A DNA stretch of 28,772 nt, from contig CAYRMJ010000006.1 in the NCBI GenBank assembly GCA_964425415.1, positions 1 to 28,772 of the forward strand. Reading direction: 5' to 3'. Origin of the DNA: JAADDK01 sp964425415 (GTDB lineage Archaea; Thermoplasmatota; Thermoplasmata; Thermoplasmatales; Aciduliprofundaceae). Every line of letters starts with the position of its first letter. Position 1 is the first letter of the stretch. Shown here piece by piece: positions 1 through 6,102 of the stretch. A program made the position numbers and the translations under genes. Under the pieces are notes generated by a model. The model did no database searches, was not told where the DNA came from, and was given only the letters and a program-made list of their open reading frames with translations.

Positions 1-1145
1 TCCGCAAAAAGATGGAAAAAATCGTGGACGGTTATGCGGCGCATGGATTTCGTACCATCGGCGTGGCTGTGAAACGAGAAAGATGGGAGTTTGTTGGCAT
101 AGTGCCCCTCTTTGACCCTCCGAGAGAGGACGCACCCCGCGCAGTGAAAGCGATAAAGATGATGAACGTGAAGATAAAAATGATAACAGGAGACCATGTG
201 TCCATTGCAAAGCACATAGGTGAGATGCTGGGCATAGGAAAGAAGGCAATATCCTTCTCTGAAATAAAGGGCGAGTCAATGCACGTGGAGCATTTGATTG
301 ACGAGGCGGACATATTTGCGGAGGTGTTTCCAGAGCACAAGTTTGAAATCGTGGACATTCTGCAGAAGCGTGGGCATTTAGTTGCAATGACCGGTGATGG
401 AGTGAACGACGCTCCAGCCCTGAAAAAGGCAAATTGCGGAATCGCAGTATCAGGAGCCACTGACGCTGCACGAGCCGCCGCTTCCATCGCATTGCTCCAG
501 CCGGGGCTTTCGGTTATTGCAGATGCAATCAAAGAGGCTCGGCGCATATTTGCGAGAATGGAGAGCTACGTGGTTTACCGCATAACGGAGACCATACGAG
601 TTCTGTTTTTCATTGCGCTCTCAATAATGGTGTTCAACTTCTATCCAATAACCGCTCTGATGATAGTTCTCATAGCCCTCCTAAACGATGTGCCAATTCT
701 GGCAATAGCCAAGGACAATGTTGATGTGCCTTCGCATCCTGTGAGGTGGGACATGCACAAAGTTCTTCTCTTATCCACAGTTTTAGGAATTGGTGGGTTG
801 ATAAGTTCATTTTTGTTGCTTTACATTGCAAGAGATTTTTTTGCGCTCAGCATCTCCGCCATGCAGACCTTTGTGTTTCTGAAACTGGCAATTGCCGGGC
901 ACCTCACCATATTCGTTACGCGAAGCGAGAGGTTCCTGTGGAGTAGACCGAGGCCAAGCGGATTGCTGTTCTGGTCCGCGGTAGCTACCAAGATTCTGGC
1001 AACACTAATAGCAGGATTTGGAGTATTCATCACGGGAATATCATGGACACTCATAGGATTCATATGGATTTATGCACTGGCATGGATGCTCATACTGGAT
1101 CAGGTGAAGTACTGGACGCTGAAAAAGGTGCATCTGATACTCTGA
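1..1145 (+). CDS. P-type cation (probably H+) ATPase, C-terminal part, 5' truncated by window edge
   Basis: ATP-driven cation export across the cytoplasmic membrane. The reading frame is open from base 3, so the phosphorylation motif (DKTGT) and the first membrane helices lie upstream of the window. Visible (numbered from the ATG at 12): the MITGDH segment near residues 58-63, the hinge motif TGDGVNDAP at about 127-135 that binds Mg-ATP in the P domain, then about six hydrophobic helices between about 195 and 370. The loop LLNDVPILAIAKDNV followed by P..W after helix 6 resembles the plasma-membrane H+-ATPase (P3A) class rather than heavy-metal or Ca2+ pumps. P3A-like pumps occur in some archaea, and proton export would suit an acidophile. 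Ion specificity is inferred. The end is clear at TGA 1143-1145. Confidence 0.9.
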   Translation, partial: RKKMEKIVDGYAAHGFRTIGVAVKRERWEFVGIVPLFDPPREDAPRAVKAIKMMNVKIKMITGDHVSIAKHIGEMLGIGKKAISFSEIKGESMHVEHLIDEADIFAEVFPEHKFEIVDILQKRGHLVAMTGDGVNDAPALKKANCGIAVSGATDAARAAASIALLQPGLSVIADAIKEARRIFARMESYVVYRITETIRVLFFIALSIMVFNFYPITALMIVLIALLNDVPILAIAKDNVDVPSHPVRWDMHKVLLLSTVLGIGGLISSFLLLYIARDFFALSISAMQTFVFLKLAIAGHLTIFVTRSERFLWSRPRPSGLLFWSAVATKILATLIAGFGVFITGISWTLIGFIWIYALAWMLILDQVKYWTLKKVHLIL

Positions 1146-1148
1146 GAA

Positions 1149-1180
1149 TTTTTTATCTTTCATCACACTTTGATTTTTTT
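1149..1180 (+). terminator. T-rich probable transcription end after the ATPase gene
   Basis: Two T runs, T6 at 1149-1154 and T7 at 1174-1180, directly follow the stop codon. Archaeal RNA polymerase commonly terminates at oligo-T tracts without a hairpin, and no hairpin is obvious here. Confidence 0.35.
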
Positions 1181-1276
1181 GCATATATCACGATTTTATG
1201 ATATTCTCTGTGAAAGCGCACAAGCTTTTAATATGAAAGGTGCATTCTTTTATGTGGCAGGGTCATATATTAGAAA

Positions 1277-1287
1277 CTTTTTTATAG
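1277..1287 (+). promoter_or_regulatory. TATA-like box for the HicB-like/115-residue gene pair
   Basis: A CTTTTTTATAG sequence is centred near 1283. Initiation about 25 nt on would give a leader of about 12 nt carrying GGTG (1309-1312) ahead of the ATG at 1320. The 174-nt gap 1146-1319 otherwise holds only T runs and a second AT box near 1230-1240 with no convincing gene. Confidence 0.45.
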
Positions 1288-1319
1288 TGCATTTCAATTC
1301 GGCCAATCGGTGTTGAGAT

Positions 1320-1487
1320 ATGGAGGAGCTCCTTTGCACAATTGAATTCCTTGAGGAAGACGGCGTGTTCGTTGCAAAACTTCAAAGTCCATTGGGTGGA
1401 TTGAGAGAGTACAGAAGTGCATCCTTTGACGAGATTCTGGATCAGGTGATGATAGAGCTTCAACAGGAGTTTGATGGAGTAGTTTAA
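1320..1487 (+). CDS. small HicB/UPF0150-like protein (55 residues)
   Basis: A short gene encoding 55 residues, beginning MEELLCTIEFLEEDG and ending FDGVV. The pattern of a beta hairpin with a VAKLQSPLGG-type turn and a helix (about residues 36-51) resembles the small partial-RNase-H-like HicB/UPF0150 fold, proteins that often act as antitoxins or orphan regulators in archaea. It lacks a DNA-binding extension. The stop TAA at 1485-1487 is followed with zero spacing by the next ATG, which supports a real gene and a two-gene operon. An overlapping minus-strand ORF (1263-1463) lacks such context and was not adopted. Function is not established. Confidence 0.55.
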   Translation: MEELLCTIEFLEEDGVFVAKLQSPLGGLREYRSASFDEILDQVMIELQQEFDGVV

Positions 1488-1835
1488 ATGTTGACTGAAG
1501 AGGAAAAGAACAGGATATTTTCTTTTTTGAAGGATAACGAATGCAATTGGGTATGGATAGATATAACCACCAATCGTGGTCCCACCAAAGTGGAGCAGTA
1601 CTTTGGAGAGATGTTTGATGGAGATATGCTAAATCACTGGTCTCCTGCGGTATCAGAAGGTTATTTGGAAATAAATGGGGATAAGAATATAGTTATTCAC
1701 TGGGTTGTAGGTGAGAGAGCTAAGCTTGTAAACATAAACTGCGTTGATGAAATTGATTTTGATAAGATTGACAAATCATTGTCTTCAACCATAATTCACA
1801 ACAGCGTGATAAGAATAATGTCAGAAAAATTCTGA
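1488..1835 (+). CDS. hypothetical protein, 115 residues
   Basis: I do not recognise this protein. It is a soluble 115-residue acidic protein with no signal peptide, no membrane segment and no cysteine pair; the two Cys (about residues 19 and 84) are isolated. Aromatic residues cluster near NWVWID (about 20-25), the middle alternates in a way that suggests beta strands (about 62-85), and the C-terminus looks helical. It starts immediately after the stop of the HicB-like gene, so the two are almost certainly co-transcribed and translated in sequence. Whether they form a toxin-antitoxin or other paired system cannot be read from the sequence. It lacks the small double-stranded-RNA-binding fold expected of HicA. 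Confidence 0.75.
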   Translation: MLTEEEKNRIFSFLKDNECNWVWIDITTNRGPTKVEQYFGEMFDGDMLNHWSPAVSEGYLEINGDKNIVIHWVVGERAKLVNINCVDEIDFDKIDKSLSSTIIHNSVIRIMSEKF

Positions 1836-2354
1836 TTAAAATTTAAGAATGTATTTCACTGAACTTTCTCCACGATATCTTTTCACCTCCACAACACCAC
1901 CATGCTTTTCAAACATTCCCGTGAAAAATCCGTCTATAAACGGATAGATAGCATCGCTAATTTTGGTAACTCTTATCCAGTATGTATTATCGCTCATAGT
2001 TCTATACCCTGTGTGAAATATTGGCAGGTACTCTCTTGCGTAAATTACCATCTGCTGAACACTCTTTTTGGGAGGATACTTTCCAGTCACACCTTTGAAG
2101 CTCATATTGATATTATTTGCAAAATACGAGCCCATATCCTTTAAAAGAGATTCTGAGTTTAGCACATGTTGAGCTGCGTTAAGCACCCTTACCATGTACT
2201 TTGCAGGATAGTTCTCGTTGGATTTAATATCCTGAGCTTTAGTGAATAGAATTTCACTCTCATTCACGCGGTCTATTAGGGTGCGAAGCCCGTCAACGCC
2301 CCTCTTCTTCGTAACGAAATCCATTATCATTATTATTGATTCACCCTTTACCAT
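1836..2354 (-). CDS. hypothetical protein, 172 residues, possibly HNOB/TIGR02265-like fold
   Basis: A soluble protein of about 172 residues, mostly helical in the N-terminal half (MVKGESIIMIMDFV start) with a beta-rich C-terminal end (VVEVKRYRGE). The pattern of an N-terminal helix, a long helical middle, a GYRTMSDNTYW turn and a final two-strand hairpin is loosely reminiscent of heme-NO-binding-like or TIGR02265-type small-molecule sensor folds, but no family residue proves this. I chose ATG 2354 over the upstream TTG at 2375 because GGTGATGG lies just upstream and a TATA box at 2389-2398 would start the transcript about 14 nt before it. It is divergent from the KaiC-like ATPase gene, with 110 nt between the starts. 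The stop directly abuts the convergent 115-residue gene. Confidence 0.7.
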   Translation of the reverse strand: MVKGESIIMIMDFVTKKRGVDGLRTLIDRVNESEILFTKAQDIKSNENYPAKYMVRVLNAAQHVLNSESLLKDMGSYFANNINMSFKGVTGKYPPKKSVQQMVIYAREYLPIFHTGYRTMSDNTYWIRVTKISDAIYPFIDGFFTGMFEKHGGVVEVKRYRGESSVKYILKF

Positions 2355-2388
2355 TCTTCCATCACCCGTTCCCAATAGGAAACCACCA

Positions 2389-2398
2389 ATATATATTT
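2389..2398 (-). promoter_or_regulatory. TATA box for the 172-residue hypothetical gene
   Basis: Reads AATATATATT on the minus strand, about 39 nt before the chosen ATG at 2354. A GGTGATGG ribosome-binding motif lies in the predicted short leader. Confidence 0.5.
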
Positions 2399-2432
2399 TT
2401 TCTGGAGAGACAAGAATGGCCCATGTGGGAAA

Positions 2433-2441
2433 GTATTAAAT
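2433..2441 (+). promoter_or_regulatory. TATA-like box for the KaiC-like gene
   Basis: GTATTAAAT is centred about 28 nt before the ATG at 2465, with no Shine-Dalgarno motif in between. This predicts a leaderless transcript. Confidence 0.45.
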
Positions 2442-2464
2442 CCCTGATTTTCATATTCTATTCT

Positions 2465-3166
2465 ATGCTGTTTCACTCGGTTCCTGGACTTGAGAAAATA
2501 TTTGTGAAGGATGTAAACAAGCCAAAGGTCATACTGATAGTGGGTCCTCCGGGCTCAATGAAAACCACTTTTGCATACACTGTGATGACGCACTATTTAA
2601 GCAAAGCGGATGAATTTGGACTTTACACCACGCTGGAAGAGCCTGTGGATTCGCATCTGGCAAACATGGAGAGTTTGGGCATAAAGCTAACCAAAAATAT
2701 GCAAGTCTCCGATATAAGCGATTTGAGAGAGATGGATTTGCTTTTAGATGAAAAAGAGGTAGTGGATTACATTGCATTGCTGGAGAAGATGATTGTACAT
2801 TTCAAAGAGGAGATGAAGGACCGATTCTCCTTTTTCACTCTTGATTCCCTCGGAGCTCTTTATTCCCTCATTCCAGATCTCACCAATGTGAGACAGCAGA
2901 TGTTCTACTTTATGCGCACTCTCAGAAGTTACAATTTGTACTCATTCATAATAATGGAAGAACAACTGGGTGGAGGATTGAGTTACCTTGGTAACGAAGG
3001 ATTCTTAGTTGACGGCATAATACACTTGGGCGTGGACAGGTCTCGGGGCCGATTGGTTCGCTATCTGCAGGTGGAGAAGATGAGAACTGCAGAGCACAGC
3101 ATGGAAAAGTTTGCGTTTGAGTTCAAAGATGGAAGATTGAACATATTGGGTCCAATATTTGAGTGA
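2465..3166 (+). CDS. KaiC-like RecA-superfamily ATPase (single domain, 233 residues)
   Basis: A single-domain KaiC/RadA-type ATPase, likely a regulatory or signalling NTPase in the cytoplasm. Visible features, numbered from the ATG at 2465: Walker A GPPGSMKT at 27-34; a tandem Glu pair LEEP at 57-60, where KaiC proteins carry their catalytic glutamates; HLANMESLGI just after; and Walker B hydrophobics ending in D127 (FFTLDS). The family consensus begins near H4-S-V-P-G-L, so the open frame upstream of 2465 is ignored. Known archaeal single-domain KaiC-like proteins are linked to motility, chemotaxis or regulation, but the partner is not shown here. The divergent 172-residue gene is the only candidate partner in view. 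Archease is convergent, with a one-base gap. Confidence 0.88.
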   Translation: MLFHSVPGLEKIFVKDVNKPKVILIVGPPGSMKTTFAYTVMTHYLSKADEFGLYTTLEEPVDSHLANMESLGIKLTKNMQVSDISDLREMDLLLDEKEVVDYIALLEKMIVHFKEEMKDRFSFFTLDSLGALYSLIPDLTNVRQQMFYFMRTLRSYNLYSFIIMEEQLGGGLSYLGNEGFLVDGIIHLGVDRSRGRLVRYLQVEKMRTAEHSMEKFAFEFKDGRLNILGPIFE

Positions 3167-3167
3167 A

Positions 3168-3596
3168 TCAGATATCAAAAAGCACCTTTGCGTATCCTTC
3201 TTTTGTGTTTATTTCCAATTCGTGGTATGTGACCGCCTTTATTTCTAATTTTATTTTGTGCTTTTTTGTGTCAAGCGGCTCTCCTAAAGCCACCCCCCGA
3301 AGATGAAAACCATCATCGTATTTTGAGATTATAACATTGAAATCGTTCATAACCACGTATTCCGTGCTGTAAGTATACAGCAACTCTGATAGGTAATCCA
3401 CCAGCAAATCTTCAATGGTGGGTGAACGAATATTAACACGGTATTTGCCTACAGAATCCACATTTTCTAAATCTACCATTATATCAAACATCGCATAAGC
3501 AGCCCTCTCAAACAACTCTTCGGCAGTCTCACCATGCACAACTATACCTATATCTGCAGTATGGTCAAGTATCTCGTAATCCTGAGAATACGCCAT
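3168..3596 (-). CDS. archease (RtcB tRNA-ligase activator)
   Basis: Archease promotes guanylylation and turnover of the RNA ligase RtcB in tRNA splicing and RNA repair. The 142-residue length is typical. The family motif LDHTADIGI sits at residues 10-18, with D11 and D15 as probable metal-binding acids, and the protein ends VLFDI, where the family keeps a conserved C-terminal Asp (here residue 141). RtcB itself is not in the window. Upstream on the minus strand is AAAGGTTTAAGC (BRE/TATA-like, 3621-3632), about 31 nt before the ATG, so the leader is likely very short. The gene is divergent from carbamate kinase and convergent with the KaiC-like gene. Confidence 0.95.
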   Translation of the reverse strand: MAYSQDYEILDHTADIGIVVHGETAEELFERAAYAMFDIMVDLENVDSVGKYRVNIRSPTIEDLLVDYLSELLYTYSTEYVVMNDFNVIISKYDDGFHLRGVALGEPLDTKKHKIKLEIKAVTYHELEINTKEGYAKVLFDI

Positions 3597-3620
3597 GCAT
3601 CAGGTATTTACTTAAAATGC

Positions 3621-3632
3621 TTAAACCTTTGC
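3621..3632 (-). promoter_or_regulatory. BRE/TATA-like element for archease
   Basis: AAAGGTTTAAGC on the minus strand, centred about 30 nt before the archease ATG. A second AT-rich box nearer the start (3607-3618) is an alternative. Confidence 0.4.
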
Positions 3633-3649
3633 GCTCAAACTGGCGTTTC

Positions 3650-3660
3650 TTTAATATAAA
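3650..3660 (+). promoter_or_regulatory. TATA box for carbamate kinase
   Basis: TTTAATATAAA is centred 25 nt before the ATG at 3680, with no Shine-Dalgarno motif in between. This predicts a leaderless mRNA. Confidence 0.6.
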
Positions 3661-3679
3661 AGCTCTCCTTTCCCCGCTT

Positions 3680-4612
3680 ATGGACACCATAGTGTTGGCG
3701 GTGGGTGGAAACGCGTTGCTTCGTCCGGGTGATAAGGGCACTGCGAAGGAGCAGATGCTCCGGGCAAGGCAGACTGCTGAGGAGATACACAGGTTATTTG
3801 AAAAATTCAAAATTGTAATCACACACGGGAACGGCCCGCAGGTGGGTGCAATTCTTCTCCAAAATGAGCATTCAAAGGATGTTGTTCCTGCAATGCCTCT
3901 GGACGTGTGCGGCGCCATGAGTCAGGGTGAGATAGGATATTTCCTCGCACAGGGATTTCACAGCGTGTTCAGAGAGCATGGAATTGAAAAGGAAGTGGTG
4001 CCTGTGGTGACCAGGGTTGTTGTGGACGCTAAAGACCCTGCTTTTGAGAATCCAACAAAGCCCATTGGCCCCTTTTACACTGAGGAAGAGGCAAAGAGAC
4101 TCGCTAATGAGAGAGGGTGGCATGTGATAGAGGATTCAGGAAGAGGATGGAGAAGAGTGGTTCCGAGCCCTGACCCGAAGGAGATAGTGGAGAAGGAGAT
4201 AATACGATTGATAATTGACTCAGGCCATGTTCCCATTGCCGTGGGCGGCGGTGGCATTCCTGTGATACGAAAAAACGGAGAGCTTATTGGAGTGGAGGGT
4301 GTGATTGACAAGGACCTGGCTTCTGCGACCCTTGCAAGGGACATAAAGGCGGATCGCCTGTTCATTCTAACCAGCGTGGAGCAGGTGTACCTGAATTTCG
4401 GAACTCCCCAGCAGAAGGCGATAGATGAGATGAGCGTGGATGAAGCGAAGAATTATCTGGAAGAGGGACACTTCAAGAAGGGAAGCATGTATCCGAAGAT
4501 TTTAGCTTCAATTCGCTTTATTGAGAACGGCGGAAAGGACGTTTTAATAACCTCACCTGAGAGGGTGGTGGATGCCCTCAACGGAGAGACGGGCACGAGG
4601 ATAAGGCGGTAA
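3680..4612 (+). CDS. arcC: carbamate kinase
   Basis: Catalyses carbamoyl phosphate + ADP to ATP + carbamate, the energy-yielding last step of the arginine deiminase or related fermentations; in some archaea it may run toward synthesis. Length 310 residues, as usual. Visible motifs: AVGGNALL near 7-14, HGNGPQVG at 49-56, TRVVVDAKDPAF then NPTKPIGP (insert region), AVGGGGIPV, GVIDKDLAS near 207-215 and KKGSMYPKI near the C-terminus, all matching the amino-acid kinase fold. The upstream in-frame ATG (3617) would add 21 residues that are not part of the family and lies before the TATA box, so 3680 was chosen. The amino-acid decarboxylase gene follows after 29 nt, which suggests a shared role in amino-acid (possibly arginine) fermentation. 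Confidence 0.95.
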   Translation: MDTIVLAVGGNALLRPGDKGTAKEQMLRARQTAEEIHRLFEKFKIVITHGNGPQVGAILLQNEHSKDVVPAMPLDVCGAMSQGEIGYFLAQGFHSVFREHGIEKEVVPVVTRVVVDAKDPAFENPTKPIGPFYTEEEAKRLANERGWHVIEDSGRGWRRVVPSPDPKEIVEKEIIRLIIDSGHVPIAVGGGGIPVIRKNGELIGVEGVIDKDLASATLARDIKADRLFILTSVEQVYLNFGTPQQKAIDEMSVDEAKNYLEEGHFKKGSMYPKILASIRFIENGGKDVLITSPERVVDALNGETGTRIRR

Positions 4613-4641
4613 GTTTAAGGTATGAATGGAGATATATGCTC

Positions 4642-6102
4642 ATGGATGACCACGGGGACATGCCCATAGTTAACGCCCTGAAGAGCATAAATACCTACAC
4701 AAAATGGTGCACACCCTCCATTCTTCCCGAGCAGGAGAAGATAATCAATCCATACAAAACGGACATATCCGTCTCCGCTCACTTTTTGGGAAGCTATGTG
4801 GACAACACGGGCGTGTTTAAGGAGGCTCAGGAGAGAGCAGCGAAGGTGTACGGTGCTGACAGAACAGTATTCAGCGTGAACGGAACCACGGGCAGCAATT
4901 TCATAGTTATGAGAATGCTCACACTGGAGCACGACAACCCACAGATTTTAGTTTCAAGAAACATACATCATTCCATTCTCCATGCTGCTGAATGGCTTGG
5001 AGTGAAGTTCAGATTCATCAAATCTTTCTACGATTCCCAGTTTGAGACCCTCGTTCCTCCGAGACCTGAGGACGTTCTTGAGACACTGAACAATTATCCA
5101 GAGAGTGATGCTGTCATTATCTCCTCTCCTTCTTACTCCGGACTGGCTGCGAGGATTGATGAGATAGTAAAGGTTGTGAAAAATTTTGATGCGGGAATAA
5201 AGGTCATAGTGGACGAGGCTTGGGGCTCTCATTTCCATTTCTCCGATGAGCTTCCGAAGAGCGCGATGCAATCTGGAGCTGACATTGCAGTGCAGAGCAC
5301 ACACAAGCAGGGCGGCTCATTGCAGCAGACTGGAATGATACACTGGAAGGAGAAGTACGTGAACTCGGAGCTAATGTACGAGGCATTCAGAGAGTATGCA
5401 ACCACCAGCCCATCATACCATCTTCTCGCATCGCTGGATGCAGTGCGGGAGTGCATGGAGAAGCGGGGAAGGGAGATAGTGGAATCTCTGATAAAGAAGG
5501 CCGATTACTTCAAGGACCTCATCGGCAAGAAACTAATACCGCCCCTAAAGATAATGGACGATTCCCTTGAATTTGACCTCGTTCGTGATTACATATCCGG
5601 ATACGATAGGACCAAGACGAACATAGCCCTCACGAAGGTTGCAGAGAGCGGATTTGAGATATCGCAAAAATTATGCAAAAATCACCACATAATTGTGGAA
5701 AAAAGCGGATTGAACACTGTTCTGTTTGTGACCACGCACTCTTTGAAGTACGGGGATGTTGAAAAAACTGTTAAGGCGCTTGCATCCACACTCAAGGATG
5801 CGCACAAAGTGCAGAAAAAAGAGCTGATACCTAATCCATTCAAGCACCTTGAAACAAAGCCTGTGATTGAGCCCCACACAGCGAGGAGAGTTGCACAGAC
5901 CATTGGAAGAGTGGTTCCAATTGAGGACTCCATCGGCAAAATTGCCGCAGAGCATATTGAAGTTTATCCTCCGGGCATACCCGTTATACTGGAAGGATTT
6001 AGAATAACTGAGAACAATGTGAAGTATCTTAAAATAACGCACAGTCTCGGTGGGCACATAAGCGCCAGAGACCCTGAACTGAAAACAATATACGTCCTTT
6101 GA
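4642..6102 (+). CDS. PLP-dependent Orn/Lys/Arg decarboxylase family protein
   Basis: Fold type I PLP amino-acid decarboxylase (major-domain Orn/Lys/Arg decarboxylase family, like the approximately 490-residue SpeA-type enzymes of Gram-positives). Visible, numbered from 4642: ISVSAHFLGSY replacing the usual HxPGH-type segment, FSVNGTTGSN phosphate loop, DEAWGSHFHF with PLP-pairing D191, and STHKQGGSLQQ with Schiff-base K222. The C-terminal domain (about 390-486) includes GRVVPIEDSIGKIAAEHI and a final PGIPVILEG segment, as in this family. Substrate (arginine, lysine or ornithine) cannot be fixed from sequence. The start is ambiguous: ATG 4636 or 4642. GGAGAT at 4628-4633 is well spaced only for 4642. 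A TTTAAGG box at 4613-4619 could be its own promoter. Confidence 0.9.
   Translation: MDDHGDMPIVNALKSINTYTKWCTPSILPEQEKIINPYKTDISVSAHFLGSYVDNTGVFKEAQERAAKVYGADRTVFSVNGTTGSNFIVMRMLTLEHDNPQILVSRNIHHSILHAAEWLGVKFRFIKSFYDSQFETLVPPRPEDVLETLNNYPESDAVIISSPSYSGLAARIDEIVKVVKNFDAGIKVIVDEAWGSHFHFSDELPKSAMQSGADIAVQSTHKQGGSLQQTGMIHWKEKYVNSELMYEAFREYATTSPSYHLLASLDAVRECMEKRGREIVESLIKKADYFKDLIGKKLIPPLKIMDDSLEFDLVRDYISGYDRTKTNIALTKVAESGFEISQKLCKNHHIIVEKSGLNTVLFVTTHSLKYGDVEKTVKALASTLKDAHKVQKKELIPNPFKHLETKPVIEPHTARRVAQTIGRVVPIEDSIGKIAAEHIEVYPPGIPVILEGFRITENNVKYLKITHSLGGHISARDPELKTIYVL

Noticed and set aside
1263..1463. Minus-strand 66-residue ORF
   Set aside because: It overlaps the HicB-like gene, which has better context (promoter, zero-gap neighbour) and a plausible fold.
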